Positions 26,249 through 35,314 of a stretch of DNA of 64,000 nucleotides are shown one piece after another. The notes below the pieces were generated by a model. That model was not told where the DNA came from, did no database searches, and saw nothing but the letters and a program-made list of their open reading frames with translations. The position numbers and the translations under genes are program-made. The stretch's first letter is position 1. Each line of letters opens with the position of its first letter. Origin of the DNA: Prolixibacter sp. NT017 (GTDB lineage Bacteria > Bacteroidota > Bacteroidia > Bacteroidales > Prolixibacteraceae); the NCBI RefSeq assembly GCF_009617875.1, contig NZ_BLAV01000001.1, forward strand, positions 4,092,001 through 4,156,000, written 5' to 3'.

Positions 26249-28582
26249 CTAGTAGGCTATGTAGACGAATCCTTTATAGGTCTTGTGCGTACCACCGAGG
26301 GTTAACACATAATAGTATGTTCCAACCGGCAACAAGCGGTCACCCGACATCAGGCCGGTATTGCACTTACCATCCCAGTCGTTTTTGTAATCCTTGCTCG
26401 TGTATACCTTGCTCTGCCAACGATTATAAACCGTAAGTACCGTACCCGGATATTGCTCAATACCCAGAATCTCGAAGGTGTCGTTAAAGCCATCCTGGTT
26501 CGGAGAAAAAGCCTCCGGAATCACAAACGGACCTCTGCTGACATCAATGACCACCACGGCCGAATCACACAGATTGGTCAAGTCACACACCTGGTAGGTA
26601 AACTGATCGTTCCCCTGGTACGGTTCCGTTGGAATATAGTTAATGGTTCCATCGGGCAATACCTTCACATCTCCATAACTCGGTTTTAGCAATATTGTCA
26701 CCGAGCTGGTATCCAGATTATTGTCGACATCAACATCGTTGGCTAATACTCCTATGTTGATGGGTTCCTGAGCTGACGTAGCTGCAAAATCATCGTATGC
26801 CACCGGTGCATGATTCACTCCTTGCACAACAACAATATCAGTAGCAGGACAACCTGATGAGTCTTTAACATCAAGGGTATACGTACCCGGTGAACTAATT
26901 TCCAGGATCGGCTCATCGGAAACACCCTCGATGGTTCCATCGGTCGTACTCCAGTGAAAAGTAAGTGGAGCATTGCCAGTCGTTCCGGAAGCATCCAGAA
27001 CAGCACTCATACCCGATTCAAGCGTTTCTGGTGCATCCATTACAATTTCCGGCAATGGCAGCACCGTAGCAACCATTGTGTCTTTTTTACTCAATCCGGC
27101 ACTATTCGTAACCGTCAAAATCAATTCATGCTGTCCCGGTCCATCGGGCACATAGTTGGTTACCTGGGCCGTTGGGTTATCAAACGTGCCGGTAGTTGAT
27201 GTCCAGTCGTACCGCAAATCCAATCCCTGAGAACCGGAAGCATCCGCCACAACGGTCCCACAGCCACTAACAGTAGTATCATTGCCGGCATTCGCAATCA
27301 GGTCGGCCATTACATATACATAGGCTGTTGCATACGTCTGGCGTGTTCCATCACTCACTTCATACACAAAATGATCGGCTCCGATGTATCCCGGATTCGG
27401 CGTATAGCTAAAACTACCATCTGTTTTCAGGTTGACCATCCCATGATCGGGACCGTTAGCATCTTTATTAGCCAGTTTGTAGGTAAGCGCCTGTTTTCCG
27501 TCCACCGACAGATCGTTGGGGGCGACCGAACCCGACTTTTCCTTCATGAACGACATGAACAGGTCGTCGCCACCGAAAGGCGGATTATTCTGATTCGTGT
27601 TATCGTACAACCGAAGCTTCACCTTCGCCTCTACGGTGCTATGACCGTCGGTTACTTCGTAGGTAAATTCATCGTCTACCGGGTTCGGTGTCGATGGCGT
27701 ATAGATATATGTTCCGTCGGCGTGCAATACTACGGTACCGTGCAACGGGCCTTTCGCAGGCGTGGTATTCACGGTGAGCGGATCGCCGTTCAGGTCGATA
27801 TCGTTGTTCAGTACGGTCGAATGGATGGTGGTACCGGCAGGTGCCCTTGCCTCATCATTAAAGGCGACCGGCGGATATTGCTTCGACGGATTCGTTCTCA
27901 GGATTTCGAACTGCACCCTCGACTCCATGATGATGCCATTGCGTTCTACCTTGTAAGAGAATGAATCGTGTCCCGCATAACCATTATCCGGCATATACGA
28001 ATAGTTACCATCATGAATACCGATAACAACAAAGCCGTTTTTCGCCTGTTGGGTCACACTGGCTATCAAATCCGATTGACCCGCCAGATTGTCCAGCGGC
28101 AATGCTTTGGTATTTGTTGCAGCCGTCGACAACATGAAGTCGTTGGTAAACACACTTCCGTTGAAGGCGGTTTCGCCGTCGCTTACGCTCATGATGTTGT
28201 GGTCATCGACCAGCTCGAAGGTGTATGGCTCGACAATCTCAACAGAGATCTGCCTTGGATCGCCGTTACAAACGGCAATCTGCTGCCCATCGGTATTCAC
28301 GTGTATCTGCGTAACCGAGAGCTCCAGTGTGTAGATGCCGGGAGTTCCATCCCAGGTTATGGTTACTGAGTTTCCGGTAGATGCACTCAAATCGGTGGAG
28401 GAACCGCCGGAAGAGACACTCCAGTGGTACTGGTAGTTTGGCTCGGCCGTTACGCTGTAGGTCCGTTGTTCACCCTGCGGCACTTGCTGATCGGCCGTGG
28501 TCTGGGCATACCCTTTCCCTACCGGGAAGAGGAGTGCCAGCAGGCTAACCAACAGGATGATATGTTTCACGTAGACCTTCAC
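26249..28582 (-). CDS. large Ig/cadherin-like surface protein with type B T9SS sorting domain
   Basis: A 777-residue secreted protein. After the signal peptide (KHIILLVSLLALLFPVGKGYAQ) comes a PKD-like domain (GEQRTYSVTAEPNYQYHWSV; ITWDGTPGIYTLELSV) like those of the small proteins upstream. Tandem cadherin/VCBS-like domains follow (VAFNDEARAPAGTT..., DEFTYEVTDG, DHFVYEVSDG; about residues 160-430), then two PKD domains (430-590), another cadherin-like domain (590-675), and the terminal domain starting IPEAFSPNQDGFNDTFEI and ending THKTYKGFVYIAY. That terminal domain is the gliding-motility-associated (type B) T9SS signal. The start is GTG, either at 28582 or four codons later. It is the last gene of the operon, 4 bp after its neighbour. 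Confidence 0.9.
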   Translation of the reverse strand: MKVYVKHIILLVSLLALLFPVGKGYAQTTADQQVPQGEQRTYSVTAEPNYQYHWSVSSGGSSTDLSASTGNSVTITWDGTPGIYTLELSVTQIHVNTDGQQIAVCNGDPRQISVEIVEPYTFELVDDHNIMSVSDGETAFNGSVFTNDFMLSTAATNTKALPLDNLAGQSDLIASVTQQAKNGFVVIGIHDGNYSYMPDNGYAGHDSFSYKVERNGIIMESRVQFEILRTNPSKQYPPVAFNDEARAPAGTTIHSTVLNNDIDLNGDPLTVNTTPAKGPLHGTVVLHADGTYIYTPSTPNPVDDEFTYEVTDGHSTVEAKVKLRLYDNTNQNNPPFGGDDLFMSFMKEKSGSVAPNDLSVDGKQALTYKLANKDANGPDHGMVNLKTDGSFSYTPNPGYIGADHFVYEVSDGTRQTYATAYVYVMADLIANAGNDTTVSGCGTVVADASGSQGLDLRYDWTSTTGTFDNPTAQVTNYVPDGPGQHELILTVTNSAGLSKKDTMVATVLPLPEIVMDAPETLESGMSAVLDASGTTGNAPLTFHWSTTDGTIEGVSDEPILEISSPGTYTLDVKDSSGCPATDIVVVQGVNHAPVAYDDFAATSAQEPINIGVLANDVDVDNNLDTSSVTILLKPSYGDVKVLPDGTINYIPTEPYQGNDQFTYQVCDLTNLCDSAVVVIDVSRGPFVIPEAFSPNQDGFNDTFEILGIEQYPGTVLTVYNRWQSKVYTSKDYKNDWDGKCNTGLMSGDRLLPVGTYYYVLTLGGTHKTYKGFVYIAY

Positions 28583-28586
28583 GTAC

Positions 28587-29321
28587 TTAATTCATTTGTA
28601 TAGCCGGGGTTACCGGTGTTTTAAATATTGTGTATTGGAATGCTCCGGCAGTTGTCGAAACATGAATCTCCATTCCGTACTTGTCGGTGGCTTTCACCAG
28701 TACGACGTCGTAAACCTGGTCTTGCAACACATTGTTTACGAGGCCGTTCAGCGCTAAGCTGTAATCGGTGGCATCCAACAATTTCTTTTGGAGATTTTCA
28801 GTGGTTCCGTCTGGTTTAGTAACCTTATAATCCACGGTCACCGGGTAATTTGAATTCGGTAACGGAACGCCATCGGCCGCAAACAGTTCAACGGTCGCCG
28901 TTGTGTTGCTGGTCGGTATATTCGGGTCGGCACAATCGCCGGCCTCTTTTGGGTTAAAGGCGATACTGGATGTGTTGGGCTGGACATTGACGACGATGGC
29001 TTTGGTGTTGGTACAGCCATCGGCATTGGTTTCCGTTGCCGTTACATAGTAGGTTCCGGCTTTGGCCCAGGTCACATCAATGGAAGCCTGGTTGTTCCCT
29101 GACGGGAAACTGATTTCCGAAGGTTGTGTTGCTTCGGTGGTAAATGTTTGTTCGTTGTAAATCACCCAGGAGTAGCTACTCCCGGGATGATTTTCAACAA
29201 AAAGATTGCGTGTTTGCCCTTCTGACACCACAAACGCCACCTGTGCCGTGGCAGAAGCCACGGCCAGGATTACCCATCCAACGATGAGTAGCAGGCGTTT
29301 ATAGGTTAGGGTTGAGAACAC
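28587..29321 (-). CDS. small secreted PKD-like protein (operon gene 4)
   Basis: A 244-residue secreted protein of unknown function. The signal peptide (LLLIVGWVILAVASATAQ) is followed by a PKD-like domain: SYSWVIYNEQTF, then IDVTWAKAGTYYVTATETNADGCTNTKAIVVNVQ. A second beta-rich domain spans residues ~110-235. It ends FKTPVTPAIQMN, with the P-x-T-x-x-I tail shared by its neighbours, and has no T9SS C-terminal domain. The start is GTG (29319-29321). It lies 15 bp downstream of the 280-residue protein gene and 4 bp upstream of the T9SS-tagged protein gene, in the same minus-strand operon. Confidence 0.75.
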   Translation of the reverse strand: MFSTLTYKRLLLIVGWVILAVASATAQVAFVVSEGQTRNLFVENHPGSSYSWVIYNEQTFTTEATQPSEISFPSGNNQASIDVTWAKAGTYYVTATETNADGCTNTKAIVVNVQPNTSSIAFNPKEAGDCADPNIPTSNTTATVELFAADGVPLPNSNYPVTVDYKVTKPDGTTENLQKKLLDATDYSLALNGLVNNVLQDQVYDVVLVKATDKYGMEIHVSTTAGAFQYTIFKTPVTPAIQMN

Positions 29322-29336
29322 TAAATGTTATTTGAA

Positions 29337-30179
29337 TTAATTAGCTGTAATTGTAGATGTGTGTGGTCTAGCGACTACAGCGTCACCAGTATTATTGGTA
29401 CCATCACTTTCAATTGAACCGCTTGAACACTGAGTATTGCTTATTGTCAATGTTTCTGTGAAATCCTGTGCATCTACTGCTGAAGTATTATCATAGGTGT
29501 TACCGTTAGTATATGTAACTTCCAACTTAACTGAACCTGCTCCGGCAGGTGCGGTAACAGTTGTTCCACTAAGCGCTGTGCCTGTGATATCATTATCAGA
29601 AGCATCCAGTACTTTAACCGAACCACCAGAAATACCTGCGATAGCGCTATATGCATAGTTGAAACTCCAAGTCTCTGATGCACCAATACCATTCGAACTA
29701 ATAATATAAGTTACTGTAGCCGTTCCGTGATCATATGTCACACCTGTTGTACCATCCCAAGTAACTGCAACTGCATTATCATAGCAGAAATTACCACCAG
29801 TAACTGCAAGATCAAACGCAGATGGCTTAGGCTGAACTGGCAATGAACGAGTGTTACTGCATGAAGCCCCGTCTGTCTCAGTTACTTCAACTAAATAGTA
29901 GGTTCCATCTGTTTTAACACTGGAAGACCAAGTGATATTGACACTATTTCCACTACCAGAGATCGTCGCAACAGTACCTGTTACGTCTGTTGCATGGTCG
30001 CCTTCGTAGACTTTCCATGTATAACTAAAAGGAGTAGTACCGTCAGCCTCAAAGTGCTCAGTTACGGAATAGTTATGTGTTGCACCCGGATAAGGATTTT
30101 TTCCCGTTGACTGTGCAAACACTTTTGCACTACCTAGTGCAAAAAATGCGATAAGGGAGAGAATTACTAATTTTTTCAT
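29337..30179 (-). CDS. small secreted PKD-like protein (operon gene 3)
   Basis: A 280-residue secreted protein. The signal peptide (KLVILSLIAFFALGSAKVFAQ) leads into a PKD-like domain with GATHNYSV, FSYTWKVYEGDHATDV, VNITW and GTYYLVEVTETDGASCSNTRSLPVQ. The second half is a beta-rich, Thr/Ser/Gly-rich domain ending ARPHTSTITAN. Two Cys pairs (in the PKD domain and around GGNFCYDN/NTQCSSG) could form disulphides outside the cytoplasm. Function unknown; domain layout, size and C-terminal tail match the genes on either side, suggesting divergent copies of one structural subunit. Confidence 0.75.
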   Translation of the reverse strand: MKKLVILSLIAFFALGSAKVFAQSTGKNPYPGATHNYSVTEHFEADGTTPFSYTWKVYEGDHATDVTGTVATISGSGNSVNITWSSSVKTDGTYYLVEVTETDGASCSNTRSLPVQPKPSAFDLAVTGGNFCYDNAVAVTWDGTTGVTYDHGTATVTYIISSNGIGASETWSFNYAYSAIAGISGGSVKVLDASDNDITGTALSGTTVTAPAGAGSVKLEVTYTNGNTYDNTSAVDAQDFTETLTISNTQCSSGSIESDGTNNTGDAVVARPHTSTITAN

Positions 30180-30221
30180 GATTTTAAGATTAATTGCCCA
30201 ATTTTATTTCTGATTGATATT

Positions 30222-30911
30222 TTATGGTATTGCTTGATATTCAATATTGGAAGTTGCAGGTATTTGTGTGATAGTCAAAACCTGAGTACTGGTAACATCT
30301 GTCGGTGCAACACCGTTAGCATCTACTGCTGATGTAATGGAAATTGTTTTTGTGGCATCAGCACCACCAGCGTTATTTGCTAAATCATAAGAATAGGATA
30401 AAGTTCCCGTTCCTGGAGCGCTTGCAGATTCCGGTATCGTCAAAGTTTGAGGAGTAGTACCATCCGTTACAACAACCGTCCATGGGAATGTTCCACCAGA
30501 AACATTTACATCTCCACTAACACTGGTATTTCCTGTTTCAGCATCCGCACAAGTAGTTACTGCACCTGCAAATGCAATGTTTAAGTTATTATCTACAGTA
30601 ACCACAATTTCTTTATAGTTACTACATGTAGTTAGAGTTACCTGTTCAGTTATCCGTATTGTATAGGTGCCAGGTTTCTTCCATAAGATTTGGGCATTAT
30701 ACTGATCCGCATTCGTTAAAGTATATCCGTCTGCGGCTCCAGTTCCTGGTGTTACAGTCCAGGTATAAGTATTACCGCTTGTTGCACTTGCACCCGAACG
30801 ATATGAATAACTGGTATTCACATTCACGGTCTGAGCACCAGTAGTCCATTGAGCTGACACTTGGCCGGCAAAAGCCGCGATTAAAAAAGCTAATAAAGCA
30901 ACTTTTTTCAT
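30222..30911 (-). CDS. small secreted PKD-like protein (operon gene 2)
   Basis: A 229-residue secreted protein. It has a signal peptide (KKVALLAFLIAAFAGQVSAQ) and a PKD-like domain with TYTWTVTPGTGAADGYTLTN, AQILWKKPGTYTIRITEQ and TTCSNYKEIVVTVD. A second beta-domain (FAGAVTTCADAETGNTSVSG...) ends in a hydrophobic strand VLTITQIPATSNIEYQAIP. The tail contains P-x-T-x-x-I as in the 280-, 244- and 1460-residue proteins of the operon. No sorting domain is present. It starts 20 bp after the giant gene. Confidence 0.75.
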   Translation of the reverse strand: MKKVALLAFLIAAFAGQVSAQWTTGAQTVNVNTSYSYRSGASATSGNTYTWTVTPGTGAADGYTLTNADQYNAQILWKKPGTYTIRITEQVTLTTCSNYKEIVVTVDNNLNIAFAGAVTTCADAETGNTSVSGDVNVSGGTFPWTVVVTDGTTPQTLTIPESASAPGTGTLSYSYDLANNAGGADATKTISITSAVDANGVAPTDVTSTQVLTITQIPATSNIEYQAIP

Positions 30912-30931
30912 AACTGATTCTTTCTTAGTTA

Positions 30932-33900
30932 TTAATTGATTTTTTGATGTTCTATATCTTGTGTTTTTGGATTAAAATGAATCTCCACATTAAAACTTTG
31001 GGTAGTTTCATTTAGACTTTCATCAATAACTTTGAAAGTTACTGTCGAAATTCCCTCTGGGAATGCATATCCGCTTGGATCACCATCGCTATCGTCTCCA
31101 AAATCAACCAGTGTAACACTATTGTGTACTATTCGATATTCCACAATTAGATTGGCATTGGAAGTGCAGTTATCGTAATACGAGGTTCCTGGTAATCCAA
31201 TGTTATTAACTACATAGGTTCCTGTCCCAGGATCGTCGACACATCCTATTAAGACGTCATTCAATGTTTCAATAACCGGTGCCGTAATATCAGGTGTTGT
31301 GGAGACCGTATAAGAACCGCTCGCTGCACACCCTTTACCATCGGTAACCATCACATTATATGTTCCGGGTGAAAGTCCAGTTTGATCTTCCGACGAAGTA
31401 TTCAAACCGCTACCGTCCGTTGTACTCCATGAATATGTGTAGCCAGGAGTTCCTCCAGTAGCTGTCAGGTTAATAACACCATTACCACTGCCGGGACAAC
31501 TCTCATCAGTGATGGCGGCACTTAAACTGACCTTATTCACTATGATTTCAGCGACATCTGAAACACTGCTTGCGACTGTAGCCGTTGACATGCCTGGATT
31601 GGTACGTGAAACCGTAAGGACTCTTTGGTAATAGGTCTTACCCGCAGTAGTAGCCGGCGGCGTATAATCTTTGCCTGTTGCCCCGGAGATCCCTGTAAAG
31701 TTCGTTCCATCCGTACTCTCCTGCCATTGGTATGCGACCGTGTAACTGGTGTTGCCTGAGATTGGACTATCAGCAAACGCATCACTTCCAACAATCGCAG
31801 CGGGCGTACTATTGATACAGACATTCTGGGTATTTCCAGAAGTCAGCGTATTGTTAACCTTTCGAAGATTATTAAATGAAATCCGGTTCGCTCCGGTATT
31901 TTCATAAAAATCCAATAGCAGATGATTATCTCCGTTTACACTGAAAAGAATTCCTGCATCCGTAGCATAAGCCCGGTTGCTCCAATGATCATATACAGCA
32001 TTTCCGTCGACATACAAGCGGGCACCATCATCACTGCCAATATCTACCAGGTAAATACCATTCAGAGTTGAGTGCATCTGGTAATGAACTGAAAAAGTGG
32101 TAGTATTAATGGAAGCTTTTCCTGCTCCCAGGCTGTTATCAAAATCATAACAGTTTGTAGAACCGCCAAAATCCTCATCAAATTCCTGTGGCTCGCTCGT
32201 ATAACCATAGTAATCCTGGAAGTTGGTTCCGTCGTAAATATGCCCAATCCACGAGTCTGTACCTTCAGTCGACGGATCATCACTGGAAATAAAGCCTGTC
32301 ACAGTTACTTTTTGCGTTGCCGTAGCTGTATTTCCTGAGTTGTCGGTCACCGTCCAGGTAACTGTTGTCGTTCCTTCCGGGAAAGATACGGGAGCATTGT
32401 TTGTGACGCTGGCCACCCCGCAATTATCGTCTGTGGTCGGTGTGCCCAAACTTACACCCGTTGCCACACAAGAACTCGGATCGAAATATACCGACACATC
32501 AGCTGGTGCCGTAATGGTCGGATTTTGATCATCGGTCACTGTTACATCCATACTCGCCTGGGCAGAATTACCCGAAGCATCTGTCACGGTCCAGGTAATC
32601 GTTGTTGTTCCTTTATTGAAGGTATAGGTACCCACTGAATTAATGCCCGAGCCAGCAGAATTGTCCACCGTTGCTCCGGTCATTTCCCAGGTTAACGACG
32701 CAACGGAGCAGTTATCACTATAGGTTGGATCGGGTACGGAAACTGCTGCCGTACAAACTCCAAGGTCTACTGATTGTGTAATATCTGAAGGTGCTGTAAT
32801 CGTGGGAGGCTCTGTTTCCGTTACTGTAATCTGAAAACTGCAAGTCGTTACATTCCCATCAATGTCAGTAGACGAAAAAGAAAGCGTATGGGTACCAACC
32901 GTAAAGAAGGAGCCGGAAGGTTGACCACTATCCATTGTAAACTGTGGTCCTTCAAATTCAATGATCGCTCTACGGGAATCATCGCTATAATTGTCGTTCC
33001 ACTCACCATAAAAATCATGATAAGATGGCCATTGCCAATAAGTAAAGTTCCATAGTTCTGCCCAATCCTGATCTACTCCATTACTATTGACCAGATTATT
33101 AGGCTGATTACCGATTAATGTACCTTGATACCACTTATCGTAGACAAACGGCTCCCCTGTAACCCATTTCCATGTCCCCTCTGTTTCTGCATCCGTAAGT
33201 CCTATCCAATATTTATAATCTGTTCCGCTAGTAGTGCTTAAATTTTTTCCCCACGGTGTATTAAGTGTTAAATAATCATTCTCCCCCGATGAAGTAATAG
33301 TCGCTAAATGTCCACCAACCTCAAAAGCCTTTGTTTGCGCTTCAGCCGGAGTCATCTTCACGTTTGTATAATAATAACTATGCCCATTATACATACCGAT
33401 ATAAGTCAATCCCGATCCACTTAAGTCACCCGTAAATGCTCCACTATTGTCGGTCACCACTGGTACATCATACCAAACATAGGCACCACACTCCCCTGAT
33501 GAATTTGTGGCATCTGCGGTTACCGTGATATCACTTGAACATGTAGTGAAAACAGGCGGATCAACCTGAACCGTAATGGTTGCACTTCCTGCATTTCCTG
33601 TACCTGTATTCGAATTAGCATCAACAACATCAACCAATGAATATGTTGTTGTAGCACCTGGACTAACAGTAATCGGATCTCCACTAATGTAGTTACTAAC
33701 AGTGTAATTACTCGTGCCATCGGTATAAACTATCGTATATGGCTCAGTTCCTCCTGTTATCCTTACTGAGAGATTAGCTGATTCTCCTGAATTAATTGTT
33801 GCATCACCGGAAAGAATAGCTGAGGTGGAACCAATACCGCAGTTCCCACCAGACAAAGAACAATAAAAAGCTTGAAGCGAAGAAGGTAAATCCCCTGAAG

Positions 33901-35314
33901 ATGTGCCAGACGGTGTCAAGCCATTCAATATTGGTGTATCATCAAATACATAAATATCACCAGTGTTGCTTATTTTATGCCCCGAATTGTCAAAATTCCC
34001 CGAAAAAATTATGGTTCCCTCGTTCGAAATAATTCCATTCGAAGTAGATCCATCATAATTTCCTAAAACTATTAACACCCCTTCAGGTCCAATCGTCAAT
34101 GTTGGATTGGTGGCCAAAAAGTCTCCTGTAACGACCAAGGTATCGCATAAATATTGCTGCGAAGTACCAATCGTCAAATTACCATTAATAGTTATATTCC
34201 CATGGATTGTGATTGTTTGACTACTTACCGGATCACTTGGTGGTGGAACGACGAAACCCGCATCACTTGTTCCCCAACTATTTGGATCTTCCCAGTTACC
34301 GGTATAATTATCTTTGCTGAAGTATCCACTATTGGGTAACCCACAATCAGTAACTAAAACATACGTGGAGTCTGTAATTGAACACCCAATTGAATTGACG
34401 GCAGTACATGTATAGTAACCAGTCATACCTAATGTCGCAGAACTGATTGTTAAAGTTGCCTGATCAGTTGTTTGCGAAAACCCAGCAGGACCCCTCCAAT
34501 GATAATATACAGGCTGGTAAGTCCAGGACGGATCGGACTGTGCTTCTGCTGTTAAAGTTATACTCCCACCAACTTGTATCATGCCTTGGGAATGTGGAAT
34601 ACCATAAACTCCGTTCCATGTCGGTGCCGTCGTAACAGAACAATCGATTAAGTTCAATACTCCAGATGGTATGCTATTGATGTTGTTTGCAAAATCTTGC
34701 GCGGTCCCATAATCACAATTATCGCCTACAGTAGATGTAGAACCAGAATAAGTACCATCACAAGTAGTAAAGTTAGCCCATGGATCTGTAGATGTGGCAC
34801 CACCGCTTGGTACTGACACATTGCCTAACAAGTAAATGTGAGCTCCATCAATTGTCAAATCCCCCTGATTACTAGACCCCGATTTTGTAAAATCCCCTGT
34901 AACGATAAAATAACTCGAGAGAGTAAGCACAACTTTGTTTGACAAAGTCACATTCCCATTTACAATGACTGTAGAATATCGTCCCATGAAGAATTCAGAC
35001 TCCTGCGTGCCTGTAAACTCCATAGTCATATCACCATTAACAATCAGAGTTCCATAAACAGACAAACTTCCGGTTGGACTGATTGTCAAATTACCTATCC
35101 GGACTGTATCACCAACTGGAATTACAACAGTGTTATTTACGGTAACATTGTCTGTTGATCCAGGCAAAATCCCAGTATCCCATATAGATGTATTGGTCCA
35201 GTCACCATCAGCAATTGTATTTTGCGCAAAAACAATACGGGAAGAAAATAGTAGGCAAAGCAACATTATCACTATTCCCCACCTAACATCGACAGTAGTA
35301 AACCTTCTCAACAT
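30932..35314 (-). CDS. giant mosaic surface protein (CTL, HYR, PA14-like, SprB-like repeats)
   Basis: A 1460-residue secreted adhesin-like protein, first gene of the operon. I use ATG 35314: the longer frame begins with a TTG 15 codons upstream, whereas MLRRFTTVDVRWGIVIMLLCLLF gives a normal signal peptide. The N-terminal ~200 residues look like a beta-helix (repeats of IVNGDMTMEF, VIVNGNVTLS, YLLGNVSVPS). An Ig-like domain follows (~260-315, YYHWRGPAG...GYYTCTAVN). A C-type lectin-like domain (~635-790) includes AQTKAFEVGGHLATITS and KYWIGLTDAETEGTWKW. HYR domains (~805-1005) show DNCSVASLTWEMTG and GTTTVTWTVTDNSGNTA. Then come a PA14-like region (~1010-1155, DIGSDDGARLYVDG) and an SprB-like repeat (~1271-1338, GTPGYTYSW, GLSPGTYNVMVTD). 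It ends NPKTQDIEHQKIN with no T9SS domain. Confidence 0.85.
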   Translation of the reverse strand: MLRRFTTVDVRWGIVIMLLCLLFSSRIVFAQNTIADGDWTNTSIWDTGILPGSTDNVTVNNTVVIPVGDTVRIGNLTISPTGSLSVYGTLIVNGDMTMEFTGTQESEFFMGRYSTVIVNGNVTLSNKVVLTLSSYFIVTGDFTKSGSSNQGDLTIDGAHIYLLGNVSVPSGGATSTDPWANFTTCDGTYSGSTSTVGDNCDYGTAQDFANNINSIPSGVLNLIDCSVTTAPTWNGVYGIPHSQGMIQVGGSITLTAEAQSDPSWTYQPVYYHWRGPAGFSQTTDQATLTISSATLGMTGYYTCTAVNSIGCSITDSTYVLVTDCGLPNSGYFSKDNYTGNWEDPNSWGTSDAGFVVPPPSDPVSSQTITIHGNITINGNLTIGTSQQYLCDTLVVTGDFLATNPTLTIGPEGVLIVLGNYDGSTSNGIISNEGTIIFSGNFDNSGHKISNTGDIYVFDDTPILNGLTPSGTSSGDLPSSLQAFYCSLSGGNCGIGSTSAILSGDATINSGESANLSVRITGGTEPYTIVYTDGTSNYTVSNYISGDPITVSPGATTTYSLVDVVDANSNTGTGNAGSATITVQVDPPVFTTCSSDITVTADATNSSGECGAYVWYDVPVVTDNSGAFTGDLSGSGLTYIGMYNGHSYYYTNVKMTPAEAQTKAFEVGGHLATITSSGENDYLTLNTPWGKNLSTTSGTDYKYWIGLTDAETEGTWKWVTGEPFVYDKWYQGTLIGNQPNNLVNSNGVDQDWAELWNFTYWQWPSYHDFYGEWNDNYSDDSRRAIIEFEGPQFTMDSGQPSGSFFTVGTHTLSFSSTDIDGNVTTCSFQITVTETEPPTITAPSDITQSVDLGVCTAAVSVPDPTYSDNCSVASLTWEMTGATVDNSAGSGINSVGTYTFNKGTTTITWTVTDASGNSAQASMDVTVTDDQNPTITAPADVSVYFDPSSCVATGVSLGTPTTDDNCGVASVTNNAPVSFPEGTTTVTWTVTDNSGNTATATQKVTVTGFISSDDPSTEGTDSWIGHIYDGTNFQDYYGYTSEPQEFDEDFGGSTNCYDFDNSLGAGKASINTTTFSVHYQMHSTLNGIYLVDIGSDDGARLYVDGNAVYDHWSNRAYATDAGILFSVNGDNHLLLDFYENTGANRISFNNLRKVNNTLTSGNTQNVCINSTPAAIVGSDAFADSPISGNTSYTVAYQWQESTDGTNFTGISGATGKDYTPPATTAGKTYYQRVLTVSRTNPGMSTATVASSVSDVAEIIVNKVSLSAAITDESCPGSGNGVINLTATGGTPGYTYSWSTTDGSGLNTSSEDQTGLSPGTYNVMVTDGKGCAASGSYTVSTTPDITAPVIETLNDVLIGCVDDPGTGTYVVNNIGLPGTSYYDNCTSNANLIVEYRIVHNSVTLVDFGDDSDGDPSGYAFPEGISTVTFKVIDESLNETTQSFNVEIHFNPKTQDIEHQKIN

